Below, one piece after another: positions 17,490 through 26,135 of a DNA stretch of 33,881 nt. Position numbers and translations under genes: made by a program. Source of the DNA: Ignavibacteria bacterium (GTDB taxonomy: Bacteria; Bacteroidota; Ignavibacteria; Ignavibacteriales; Ignavibacteriaceae); contig JAUYAB010000011.1 of the NCBI GenBank assembly GCA_030693705.1, positions 1 to 33,881 on the forward strand. Direction: 5' to 3'. How positions within the stretch are numbered: position 1 is the first letter of the stretch; every line of letters starts with the position of its first letter. The notes beneath the pieces are model-generated. The model saw only the letters and a program-made list of their open reading frames with translations, did not search any database and had not been told where the DNA came from.

Positions 17490-18356
17490 ATGAAAAAATA
17501 TATTAACACATTTTGCGGCACACTGTTCATGGTTTTCGTAATCGCCGCGAATGCATTCCCACAGTCCGTTAGAGTAATGACCTTCAACATAAGACTTGAT
17601 ATTTCCAGTGATGGGGCAAATGTTTGGAATAATCGGAAAGCTAATCTTGTAAGTATGATAAAGTTTCATAAAGCGGATATCATCGGTCTTCAAGAAGCGC
17701 AAAAACATCAGATCGATTATATCCAGCAGTCTTTGCCGGAGTATCGCTGGTTTGGAGTTGGGCGTGATGATGGAAAAGAAAAGGGAGAGTTTACCGCTGT
17801 TTTTTACCGGAAAGATCGGTTTGATACGTTAGAAACTTCCACGTTTTGGTGTTCTGAAACTCCGGAACATCCGGGGTTGGGATGGGATGCAGCTTACCAG
17901 AGAATTACTACTTTTGGAAAGTTTAAAGATAAATCGACCGAAAAAACATTTTATTTTTTTAATACTCATCTGGATAATGAAGGAGAAATAGCCCGGCTGG
18001 AGAGCGCGAAACTCATCAAGAAAAAAATGGAAACTATCTGCGGAAATTTACCCGTTATTTTTACAGGTGATTTCAATTCTTTTCCTGATTCACCTCCTTA
18101 CAAAGTAATTGTTTCGCTATCTGATACCACTTCTTCTTTAGAACTTTTTGACTCACACTCAATTACAAAAAGTAAACCGCATGGACCAAGCGGGACGTTT
18201 ACAGGCTTCGACCTTAACGCTACCCCAAAAGAACCGATTGATTTTATTTTTGTGAAAAAAGGAATAACGGTTCTTTCGCATGGAACCCTTTCAGACTCTT
18301 TTGACGGCTATCTTCCTTCGGATCATTATCCGGTGCTGGCGGAGATCATTTTTTAA
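17490..18356 (+). CDS. Secreted endonuclease/exonuclease/phosphatase-fold hydrolase
   Basis: A 288-residue exported metal-dependent phosphodiesterase of the EEP (DNase I/sphingomyelinase-like) fold. A signal peptide (1-25, cut near AFPQ|SV) precedes a single catalytic domain. Active-site positions are present: N33 (TFNIR), E69 (LQEA), H160 (NTHLD), D194 and N196 (GDFNS), D251 and the D278-H279 pair (SDHYP). It has no T9SS sorting domain, so it is probably periplasmic or freely released. The ATG at 17490 follows TTAGGAGTTCC and lies 57 nt after the regulator. Substrate could be nucleic acid, phospholipid or a phosphorylated polymer; the fold does not decide. Its position before the glycerophosphodiesterase gene suggests co-operation in phosphoester breakdown. 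Confidence 0.88.
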   Translation: MKKYINTFCGTLFMVFVIAANAFPQSVRVMTFNIRLDISSDGANVWNNRKANLVSMIKFHKADIIGLQEAQKHQIDYIQQSLPEYRWFGVGRDDGKEKGEFTAVFYRKDRFDTLETSTFWCSETPEHPGLGWDAAYQRITTFGKFKDKSTEKTFYFFNTHLDNEGEIARLESAKLIKKKMETICGNLPVIFTGDFNSFPDSPPYKVIVSLSDTTSSLELFDSHSITKSKPHGPSGTFTGFDLNATPKEPIDFIFVKKGITVLSHGTLSDSFDGYLPSDHYPVLAEIIF

Positions 18357-18423
18357 GCCGTTTATTTTAATGTTCTTCAGTTACAAAGTTTAAGAGTTTT
18401 TCCCTTTCTAACAACTCTATCGT

Positions 18424-18448
18424 TCAAGATACCACGAACGTGCTATTG
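18424..18448 (+). promoter_or_regulatory. Recurrent upstream motif, copy D
   Basis: TCAAGATACCACGAACGTGC then TATTG, 121 nt before the glycerophosphodiesterase ATG. The core CACGAACGTG is nearly dyad-symmetric, which would suit binding by a dimeric regulator. Confidence 0.45.
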
Positions 18449-18509
18449 CCATACTAAACGCAATAATCTAATTTTCTCATGCTATAATAGCAAAAGATTA
18501 AAAGAATTT

Positions 18510-18533
18510 TAATATCCGTTAATGCGGATATTA
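18510..18533 (+). promoter_or_regulatory. Leader hairpin before the glycerophosphodiesterase gene
   Basis: Arms TAATATCCG and CGGATATTA pair perfectly over 9 bp around a 6-nt loop (TTAATG). It ends 36 nt before the ATG. It could be a repressor operator or a 5'-UTR stem. It is too far from the ribosome site to hide it directly. Confidence 0.4.
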
Positions 18534-18569
18534 TACATGGTTGTAATTAATATTAAAAGGAGAAAAATT

Positions 18570-21500
18570 ATGAAAAAATGGTTTCAAGTAAGCCTGGCTG
18601 TTTGTGCTTTTTTATTTAGCATAAATACTTTTGGCGGTGTTAAAGTTATTGCTCACAGGGGAGGCTCATATCTGGCTCCTGAAAATACGGCGGCGGCATT
18701 CAGGAAGGCTGCTGAGTTAAAGGCTGATTATTTTGAACTGGATATTCAAACTTCGATTGACGACTCGTTAATGATAATGCATGACGCCACCATTGATAGA
18801 ACCACAAACAGCTCCGGAACTTTAAGTTCGAAGAGCTATCAGTTACTGCGTATATTAGATGCCGGCAGTAAGTTTAGCGCTGCCTTTGCAGGAGAGAAAA
18901 TCCCTACTTTTTCCGAAGCCCTTAGCATCGCTAAAAATGATCCTAACAACATTGGGATAGTCGCTGAAATTAAAGCAGTCAATTCCACTATTGTTGGTAA
19001 AGTTGTAAAGATGATTCAAGACTACGGTATGCAATCAAGAGTTATTATCTCAAGCTTTTCACTTACCCAAATCACCGAAGCAAAAACGTTAGACCCTACA
19101 ATAAGAGTTCAACTTTTTGCTACCATCACAAATAGTCTTATTGATCAAGTTGCTGCGATTGGCGGCGAATGGGTTGGCAGCGGCGGAACAACCACCCAAG
19201 CGCTTATCGATTACGCGCATTCAAAAAATGTTCTTTACAATGCATGGACGATTAATAGCGCCGCTCAAATGCTTCCGTTGATTAAAACTACGGTTGTAGA
19301 TGGAATTACAACCGATGCCCCTGATGTCTTAATCGCGCTTGCCGATACTTCAGGACCTACTGATGTTGTCGTAAATTCTGCGATAGCAAATGGAACAGTT
19401 ATTACTTTAACATGGCAGCCTGCCGAGGACACGCAAAGCGGTGTTTCCGGTTATTTAGTTTATCGAGATGTTTCTCCCTCTCCGGTTACTCTTTATGCTA
19501 CGCTGGGAAATGTAACTGAATTTGTTGATCAGACTTTTACCGAAGCTCAAGCTTATTACTATCGAGTAAAAGCAAAAAATCCTGCCGGAATAACAAGCGT
19601 AAACTACAGCAATGAAGTTACCGCTACGACAGGTAGTGATGTTACAAAACCTTTAGTTGCTTTCGTCTCCTCAAGTGGAGATACCTCCACGGTTGTTGTT
19701 GAATTCAACGAAAGAGTTGATCAAGTAACGGCTGAAACAAAAACGAATTATACTATTAACAAATCAGTTGTTGTTTTAGGCGCTAAGTTAGCGTTAGATC
19801 AAAAACAAGTAATTCTTTCTACTACACAGATGGCTGATACCACCTATACGATCACTGTAAAAAATGTTAAAGACAAAGCCATTACACCAAACGCAATGGT
19901 CACAAGTTCAACTATTTTTATGCATAAGAATATGTCACCCAATATTGTTGCCAGCTATAAGTTAGATGAAACAGTAGTTGTTGGTGCAGATACTCTTATT
20001 TATGATGCATCAGCAAACGCAAATAATGGTGTTGTATTGAATGGACCGGTTGTTGCCGAAGGATTGCTCGGCAACGCGCTACAGTTTGATGGCGTTGATG
20101 ACTTTGTTCAATTTCAAACAACTCCTTCATTTGATCTGCCCAGTGGATTAGTTTCTATTTCTTTATGGACGAAATTAGCCTATCTACCCGCAGAATTACC
20201 TGCAGCCTACGGCGCTTTGTTTGACTCCGAAACTGATAATTACGTTCTCTATGAAGATAGGGGAAATAATCAATTAAGATTTAAAGTCTCTACTACAGGC
20301 GGCGCAGCGCGTCCCGGTATTGCGGCTGCCGATTTAAAAACCGGCGAATGGATTCATGTTGTTGGTGTTTATGACGGCGCCAATGCGAGTATCTATTTGA
20401 ATGGAGTATTTAAAAATTCACTTCCGGTTACAGGGACAGTAAAGACCGGTCAAGTGGCAACATTGGGAAAAAGCGGCACAGCCGCGCCTACATTCTTCAA
20501 AGGAAGCATGGACAATGTTCAAGTTTTTAATAGAGCGTTGACTGCTCAAGAAGTAGCAGATATGTATGCTAAAACTAAAACAATGGGAGTAAGCCCTAAT
20601 CCTTCAGATGTTATTTTGAACGCTCCTGTGGCAAACGAAACTGATGTAGCCCTGAGTTGGACTCCTGCTATTACCTACGAAAGCACTCTGATGGGTTATG
20701 AAATCTACAGAGATGCAACTCCTGATGCAACAACACTTGTTGCGACGGTTGCCGGTAATAAAACTGAATATACCGATGCAACAAATAAAGAGAATCAAAC
20801 TTTCTATTACAGAGTTAGGGCGAAAAATTCCGTTGCGTTAAAAAGCCTTAATTATAGTAATGAAGTTTCTGCTGCTACAACAACAGACGCAAAGTCCCCA
20901 TACGTTGCTTATTTAACAGCTCAGGAAAAAGATACTAAAGTTGTGGTTGAATTCAGCGAATTGGTTGATCAAACCACTGCAGAAAATGCAGCTAATTATC
21001 AGTTTGATCTTACTACTACCGCTACATCCGCAAAATTAGCTTTAGACGGGAAAACGGTTATTCTTAAGACCACTCCTCTATCAGAAGCAGTTCATATGTT
21101 AACAGTAAATAATGTTAAAGATAAAGCTGCTTCAGCAAACACTATCGTAACTAATAGTTCTTACGAGTTTTCTGTAGCAAATTTGTCATCAGATATTATT
21201 GCCTATTATTCTATGGACGGTACCCGTGTTGATACTTTGGTCGATGCGACCGTAAATGGTAATAATGGTATTTTCATGAGTACTACGGCGGTGGCTCCGG
21301 GATTTTCCGGTAACTCTCTAAGTTTTAACGGTGTTGATGATTACGTTCAGTTTTCGCAATCACCATCCTTTGATATTCCCGGCGGATTGGTTTCTGTTTC
21401 GATATGGACAAAGTTAGAGTATCTACCGACAGAAATGCTTTTGGGAACTGGTCCTTTGTTTGATTCCCATGGCGATGAGTATGTTATGTACGAGGATAAG

Positions 21501-22406
21501 GGAAATAAAGAACTTAGATTTAAAGCTGTTAACTCAACAAACGGCGCTGCCCGTCCGGGTATTCCGCAGGCTGACTTAATAACGGGTCAATGGATTAATG
21601 CTGTTGGCGTTTTTGATGGCACTAACGCAATGATCTATTTGAATGGAGTGAAGAAAGGTTCACTTCCTCTTACCGGAACAGTAAAAACCGGTCAAGTTGC
21701 TATGTTAGGAAGAAGCGCTGTCTCAGGAACAACCTCATTCTTTAAAGGATGTATTGATAACGTTGCTGTGTATAACAAAGCGCTTTCTCAAGCCGAAGTT
21801 GAAGCGCAATATGCGAATCACAAAATCGTGGCAAAAAGTGTCCCTGTTCCGGTTGAATTAACCGCCTTTAGTGCAGAAGCTATTCAAAACAAAGTTAGTG
21901 TAAGGTGGGAAACCGCTACCGAAAAAAATAATTTAGGATTTGAAATTCAGAGAAGCAGCGATAAACAAAATTTTGCTAAGATCGGTTTTGTTACCGGTGC
22001 AGGAACCACAGTTGAAAAACATAGTTATGTTTTTACTGATAACACACCTGCAGCCGGAAAGAACTATTACCGTCTGAAACAAATTGATGTTGATGGCTCG
22101 GTTAATTATTCTCAAATTGTTGAATCGGGAAAGATTATTCCCCGGGAATTTGATTTATCACAAAATTACCCGAATCCGTTTAATCCTGAAACCAAATTAA
22201 GCTATCAGTTACCGATAACCGGTAAAGTTTCTCTTAAAGTGTTTGACATTATTGGAAGAGAAGTTGCTACATTGGTAGACGAAGTAAAAGAAGCAGGCAC
22301 GTATGATGTTTCTTTCAATGGCAAAGGTTTTGCAAGCGGCGCATATTTCTACCGGTTCCAATCAGGGAATTTTGTTAAAATCAAAAAGATGATTTTGCTC
22401 AAGTAA
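18570..22406 (+). CDS. Surface glycerophosphodiester phosphodiesterase with duplicated FN3-Ig-LamG units, T9SS cargo
   Basis: A 1278-residue exported protein. After the signal peptide (1-22), a GDPD domain (about 24-260) carries the expected HRGG (29-32), PENT (37-40), E57/D59, H71-D72 and E133-x-K135. It should hydrolyse glycerophosphodiesters to glycerol-3-phosphate and an alcohol. Next come two tandem copies of a three-domain unit: FN3 (268-355), SbsA-type Ig (358-450), LamG (458-668), then FN3 (680-772), Ig (776-870), LamG (876-1085). A TATEKNN-type FN3 domain (about 1094-1187) and a T9SS type A domain (about 1193-1278) end it. The frame opens at an ATG at 18522, but ATG 18570 follows AAAAGGAG by 7 nt and starts the signal peptide. 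The domains suggest attack on polymer-bound glycerophosphate groups or lipids. Confidence 0.9.
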   Translation: MKKWFQVSLAVCAFLFSINTFGGVKVIAHRGGSYLAPENTAAAFRKAAELKADYFELDIQTSIDDSLMIMHDATIDRTTNSSGTLSSKSYQLLRILDAGSKFSAAFAGEKIPTFSEALSIAKNDPNNIGIVAEIKAVNSTIVGKVVKMIQDYGMQSRVIISSFSLTQITEAKTLDPTIRVQLFATITNSLIDQVAAIGGEWVGSGGTTTQALIDYAHSKNVLYNAWTINSAAQMLPLIKTTVVDGITTDAPDVLIALADTSGPTDVVVNSAIANGTVITLTWQPAEDTQSGVSGYLVYRDVSPSPVTLYATLGNVTEFVDQTFTEAQAYYYRVKAKNPAGITSVNYSNEVTATTGSDVTKPLVAFVSSSGDTSTVVVEFNERVDQVTAETKTNYTINKSVVVLGAKLALDQKQVILSTTQMADTTYTITVKNVKDKAITPNAMVTSSTIFMHKNMSPNIVASYKLDETVVVGADTLIYDASANANNGVVLNGPVVAEGLLGNALQFDGVDDFVQFQTTPSFDLPSGLVSISLWTKLAYLPAELPAAYGALFDSETDNYVLYEDRGNNQLRFKVSTTGGAARPGIAAADLKTGEWIHVVGVYDGANASIYLNGVFKNSLPVTGTVKTGQVATLGKSGTAAPTFFKGSMDNVQVFNRALTAQEVADMYAKTKTMGVSPNPSDVILNAPVANETDVALSWTPAITYESTLMGYEIYRDATPDATTLVATVAGNKTEYTDATNKENQTFYYRVRAKNSVALKSLNYSNEVSAATTTDAKSPYVAYLTAQEKDTKVVVEFSELVDQTTAENAANYQFDLTTTATSAKLALDGKTVILKTTPLSEAVHMLTVNNVKDKAASANTIVTNSSYEFSVANLSSDIIAYYSMDGTRVDTLVDATVNGNNGIFMSTTAVAPGFSGNSLSFNGVDDYVQFSQSPSFDIPGGLVSVSIWTKLEYLPTEMLLGTGPLFDSHGDEYVMYEDKGNKELRFKAVNSTNGAARPGIPQADLITGQWINAVGVFDGTNAMIYLNGVKKGSLPLTGTVKTGQVAMLGRSAVSGTTSFFKGCIDNVAVYNKALSQAEVEAQYANHKIVAKSVPVPVELTAFSAEAIQNKVSVRWETATEKNNLGFEIQRSSDKQNFAKIGFVTGAGTTVEKHSYVFTDNTPAAGKNYYRLKQIDVDGSVNYSQIVESGKIIPREFDLSQNYPNPFNPETKLSYQLPITGKVSLKVFDIIGREVATLVDEVKEAGTYDVSFNGKGFASGAYFYRFQSGNFVKIKKMILLK

Positions 22407-22461
22407 AATTTCTTTCACATATTGTTTTGAGGAAAACCCACCCGGATTTTCCACAAAAGGG

Positions 22462-22509
22462 AAGTGCTGTTTTGTTAATTTATCCGCAAGGCGGAACTAA
22501 ACAGCACTT
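22462..22509. terminator. Nested hairpin terminator between convergent genes
   Basis: Outer arms AAGTGCTGTTT (22462-22472) and AAACAGCACTT (22499-22509) are exact complements. An inner TCCGC-AAG-GCGGA hairpin (22483-22495) lies between them. Position between convergent genes suggests it serves both strands. Confidence 0.6.
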
Positions 22510-22580
22510 GCCTCATTTCTTTCAAAATATTTTGAACTGTTCCGGATTTACTTTTCCTAAAATGGACAAACCAGAACCCC

Positions 22581-22662
22581 AAATGAATAATGAATATCGA
22601 ACAAGGAATGTCGAATATCGAAGAAGAAAACTTCATTATTCCTTGTTTAATATTCGATATTA
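22581..22662. repeat. REP-like dispersed palindrome, copy 2
   Basis: The left arm AATGAATAATGAATATCGAA continues ACAAGGAAT; the right arm holds ACTTCATTATTCCTTGTTTA and ends CGATATT. The left arm is almost base-for-base the same as in the copy at 12718, about 9.9 kb away. Confidence 0.65.
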
Positions 22663-22747
22663 AAATTCGTGAATTATATTCTGCCAATCCGCTACGGCGG
22701 AGTACAAGAATTTTAGTGTTAAAGTACTGCTACTTTATAAGAAACGA

Positions 22748-25267
22748 TTAAGTGTTTTTGCGATTGATCTCCGGAACTGTAAAATAAAAGATCGAACCTT
22801 TTTCTTCTTCGCTTTCGACCCAAATATTTCCCCCATTTTTTTTAACAAACTCTTTACAGAGCAGTAATCCCAATCCGGTGCTTGGTTCATCTTCTGTACC
22901 TTTTGAACTAACTTTTTCTTCCATCTTGAACAGCCGTTTTACATTCTTTTCAGCCATCCCAACGCCGGTATCTTGCACGGAAACTTCAATCATTGCATTT
23001 TCAATCTTTTTGCAGCGTACAATAATTTTTCCGCCTCGATTAGTGAATTTTACTGCATTAGATAAAAGATTTCTGAGAACGGTATTTATCATTCTTTCAT
23101 CTGCGTTAACTTTAAGGGATCCGGGTATTTCATTCGAAATAGTAATTCCTTTTTGTACAGCTCTTTGGTTAATAATCTCAATATTTTGTAAAGCGAAAGT
23201 AGATAAATTAAGTTCTTTGGGAGTAAAACTTATTGCACCTCTTTGCATTTGCGCCCATTCCAACAAATTATCCAAAAGTTTATAAAGAATACGGGCGGAT
23301 TCATTTAGCGCTTTGCTATTTTCAGCAAATTCAGCCAGCGAAAATTTTTCTGTTTTATCAGCCATTAGTTCAGTCATATTTAAGAAACCTTGAAAAGGAC
23401 TTTTTAAATCGTGGGCAATAATTGAAAAGAATTTGTCCTTTTCGGAATTAGTACGCTGGAGCTGTTCATTCTTTAATTTGATTTCAGTTTCCGCTTGTTT
23501 GCGTTTGATAATAGCTGAGAAGACATCAGCGGTTGAGCGTAAAAAACTCACTTCGAGAGAATTATACGGATGCCCTTCTGACAGATAAACGACAATAACA
23601 CCAAGCAATTCCTCATCAGAAATAATTGGTATGTTATAATGTCCATGTGGCTTTATACCGTCATATCGATTATCATGTCGTTCATCAAGGCAGTCGGCGT
23701 ATTGAATTTCACCGGTTAAGGCAGCACGCCCGCACAAACAATGCCCAAAGGGAACAAATGCGCACATAGTTTGCAATGCCGGAGCCAGATTAATATTGCA
23801 CTCCAACACCAGCTCCTTATTTTTATTGTTAACAAGAAAAATAGCCCCCATTTGTTTTAGTCCCAGAAAATGGGTCGAAAGAATTATCTGCAACCCTTTT
23901 TCAAGGTTTTGCCCGAGCGTAGTATCTTCTGCCAGAAGACCCGAGAGATTGTTCAGCTTTTCTAAAATCTCTCTTTGTTTTTCTTGTTCTGCTTCCATTT
24001 CTGCTTCTGCTTTTTTGCGCTCGGTGATGTCCATTGATATTCCTACAACACCAAATATCTCACCGGAATTATTAACAAAGGGGATTTTACTTGTATTTAT
24101 CCATCTTTGTTCGGTTGCTGTTTCCCATTTTTCTTCGATATTCAATTTTGCGTTACCGGATTTTATAACTTCAAGATCATCCTGATAATATTTTTCAGCG
24201 ACCTCTTTCGTATGAAGTTCAGAAATGTTCACATTTTCTAATTCTACTTTAGTTTTCCCATATGCATCGGCAACATATTTGTTAACTCGAACATAATTAT
24301 TTTTTTTGTCTTTATAAAACACCAGCCCGGGGATATGGTCTAATATTGATTCAAGTTGATTAGATACATTTTTATAGCGCCCCTCACTTTCGCGCAATTC
24401 TTCTTCCGCCAGCTTTACAATATTTACCTCCTCTTCCAATTGAGATATAAGGCGTTTAATTCTGTTTGCCATTTCATTAAAGCTTCTTCCTAATACACCA
24501 ATTTCATCAGTGGATTTAATATCAATGTCCGTATCCAGATTCCCTTTTCTGAAACTGTCTGTTTGTTGTGTTAGTTTCGTTATGGGGTTTGCTATAGAAC
24601 GAGAATAGAGAAAACCGAATAACACACTGAGGAGAAGAGTCAGCCCGCTAAAAACAATGATGTTTATTAATGAAGATGAGATTGAGGAAACTAATTGAGC
24701 TCTCTCTTTATTTAAGGTTTCATTCGTACGATCAAGAGTGTGATTCACCGCTCCAAGAAAACCCATTTCACTAACTTCCATTTCTTCTTTTTTCTCTAAC
24801 GCTTCGGTTCCCGATATTTTTTGTTTTTTCATTTCTATGAATTCGAGGGCGATAGTGTGTACCCTACTACCCCAATCTCTGATTTCATTTGAGTTTTCGA
24901 TTAATTCCGGAAATGATTTTTTTACTAAGTGTTCATATTGAGAGAAAGCTTTATGACATTGATTACATGATTGTTGCATCAGGTCGTTTTCATGTTCTAT
25001 AGGTGCGCTTGGAGTTGTATTTTTGCTTTCTGCCTGTATATATGCATATTCTGAGGCAGAGGAGATAAGCCTTAGACAGGCAAACTTCATATTCTCAAGC
25101 GATTGAACAAGAGGTTGAGAAGTAGAAACAAGATTATAATCTTTTTCGATGTGCAGAATTGTACTTAAGCCAAGATAACCTACTACACCAACAAATAGAG
25201 AAATAAGAACAAACCCAACCGTTAGCTTATAACGAATTTTAGAATTTAGTATCTTAAATATTTTCAT
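22748..25267 (-). CDS. Sensor histidine kinase with periplasmic CxxCH haem motif, HAMP, PAS and GAF
   Basis: An 839-residue membrane kinase. TM1 (about 15-37) and TM2 (about 200-220) enclose a helical periplasmic sensor containing CNQCH at 101-105, the c-type haem attachment motif. HAMP (about 220-273), PAS (about 300-418), a Cys-rich GAF (about 440-590), HisKA with H619 in IIAHDLKSP and HATPase (N-box near 733-739, DTGVG 766-770, TGLGL) follow. It has no receiver domain. Sensing of redox state or a haem-binding gas such as NO or O2 is the natural inference. It is the last gene of a three-gene operon, 14 nt after the barrel gene. Its GAF-HisKA part is a close paralogue of the kinase at 26136-29183. 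The partner regulator is not in this window, or is shared. No Shine-Dalgarno is evident at the ATG. Confidence 0.9.
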   Translation of the reverse strand: MKIFKILNSKIRYKLTVGFVLISLFVGVVGYLGLSTILHIEKDYNLVSTSQPLVQSLENMKFACLRLISSASEYAYIQAESKNTTPSAPIEHENDLMQQSCNQCHKAFSQYEHLVKKSFPELIENSNEIRDWGSRVHTIALEFIEMKKQKISGTEALEKKEEMEVSEMGFLGAVNHTLDRTNETLNKERAQLVSSISSSLINIIVFSGLTLLLSVLFGFLYSRSIANPITKLTQQTDSFRKGNLDTDIDIKSTDEIGVLGRSFNEMANRIKRLISQLEEEVNIVKLAEEELRESEGRYKNVSNQLESILDHIPGLVFYKDKKNNYVRVNKYVADAYGKTKVELENVNISELHTKEVAEKYYQDDLEVIKSGNAKLNIEEKWETATEQRWINTSKIPFVNNSGEIFGVVGISMDITERKKAEAEMEAEQEKQREILEKLNNLSGLLAEDTTLGQNLEKGLQIILSTHFLGLKQMGAIFLVNNKNKELVLECNINLAPALQTMCAFVPFGHCLCGRAALTGEIQYADCLDERHDNRYDGIKPHGHYNIPIISDEELLGVIVVYLSEGHPYNSLEVSFLRSTADVFSAIIKRKQAETEIKLKNEQLQRTNSEKDKFFSIIAHDLKSPFQGFLNMTELMADKTEKFSLAEFAENSKALNESARILYKLLDNLLEWAQMQRGAISFTPKELNLSTFALQNIEIINQRAVQKGITISNEIPGSLKVNADERMINTVLRNLLSNAVKFTNRGGKIIVRCKKIENAMIEVSVQDTGVGMAEKNVKRLFKMEEKVSSKGTEDEPSTGLGLLLCKEFVKKNGGNIWVESEEEKGSIFYFTVPEINRKNT

Positions 25268-25281
25268 AGTGTGTTAATGTT

Positions 25282-26124
25282 TTATAATTCTAGTTGATAT
25301 TGAAAAATAATTCTGAAGTTAGACCTCCGGTTATTAAGACGCAACGGTACGGCAAGGGCGATACAATCTTCATCGTTCAGATTATATTTTATACCGGGTG
25401 AAACAAACAATTCATTCCGCTCCATTGTTAACCAGGAACTGCTCAATTCGGCAAGAACATCTACTTTTTCCCCAAAGATAGGATATGAAAATGCAATATT
25501 AAAATCTGTTCTATAGTTTTTTTCTCCACCGGAAACAGGAAATTCTGTTGATCTGGCAATGTTCCCTTGAACACACAATTGTCCAAAGTCCTTAAGAAAT
25601 GCGATATAGGGTGAAAGTTCGAAAGCACGTTCTTCAGTCTCTTCGCTTAAACTGTTTGTTGGAAATCCGACTTCGAGACCAAACACAACTGCGGGGATAG
25701 TGTGGCTTTGATTTATAAGGAGCCATTTTACACTTGTAGATATTGACCCCAAACCATATTCAACCTTATCCACTTTACTGTAATTTAACGGCAGACTTAT
25801 CTCACCGCCAAGGTTCTCGAAAATGCCGAAAAATAGTTGAACTTGTGGAAGCGCGGCATTAATTACTTCATCATTTTTAAAGTAATCAAAAATAAATCTA
25901 AGATCCCACTCACCAACTTCATTCGGAAGTGTTTCTTCAGTAAGGATGGGTTCAATTGATTTATTTAGTCGTTCAACTTCTGTAGAATCTCTAAATCTAT
26001 CATCCGGTAAGTATGTTGAAATGTCATTTAGCGGTTGTTGAGTGAAAATCAATTTTTCCCCGGAAACGTATTTTGCATGCAATAATAAAATCACAACTAC
26101 ATAAAGCAAATATATTTTCTTCAT
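25282..26124 (-). CDS. Outer-membrane beta-barrel protein, possibly MetA-type transporter family
   Basis: A 280-residue exported protein. A signal peptide (1-22, cut near VSG|EKL) precedes alternating polar/hydrophobic strands to the end (LRFIFDYF, VQLFFGIFE, TSVKWLLI, FELSPYIAFL, DFNIAFSYPIF, FRIIFQYQLEL), ending in a C-terminal aromatic strand typical of barrels. The NYSKVDKVEYGLG and PGIKYNL stretches resemble proteins annotated as MetA-pathway or putative transporter barrels, but the match is loose. The ATG follows TAGGAGA by 9 nt, and the gene sits 11 nt after one haem kinase and 14 nt before another. Co-translation with two sensors suggests a role in the same response, for example ligand entry. 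This is inference. Confidence 0.7.
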   Translation of the reverse strand: MKKIYLLYVVVILLLHAKYVSGEKLIFTQQPLNDISTYLPDDRFRDSTEVERLNKSIEPILTEETLPNEVGEWDLRFIFDYFKNDEVINAALPQVQLFFGIFENLGGEISLPLNYSKVDKVEYGLGSISTSVKWLLINQSHTIPAVVFGLEVGFPTNSLSEETEERAFELSPYIAFLKDFGQLCVQGNIARSTEFPVSGGEKNYRTDFNIAFSYPIFGEKVDVLAELSSSWLTMERNELFVSPGIKYNLNDEDCIALAVPLRLNNRRSNFRIIFQYQLEL

Positions 26125-26135
26125 AAAATATTCTC

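Larger units (their letters stand above)
22407..22747. other. 341-bp gap between convergent genes
   Basis: The gap separates the plus-strand glycerophosphodiesterase gene from the minus-strand kinase operon. It holds a hairpin terminator (22462-22509) and a REP-like palindrome (22581-22662). An ORF of 78 codons crossing both repeats has no recognisable features and is not called. Confidence 0.6.

Noticed and set aside
18522-18569. Upstream start of the glycerophosphodiesterase gene
   Set aside because: It starts inside the leader hairpin and would bury the signal peptide; ATG 18570 has an AAAAGGAG site at proper spacing.
22427-22663. 78-codon ORF between the convergent genes
   Set aside because: It is made of the terminator and REP-like palindrome sequence; the translated product has no protein-like features.
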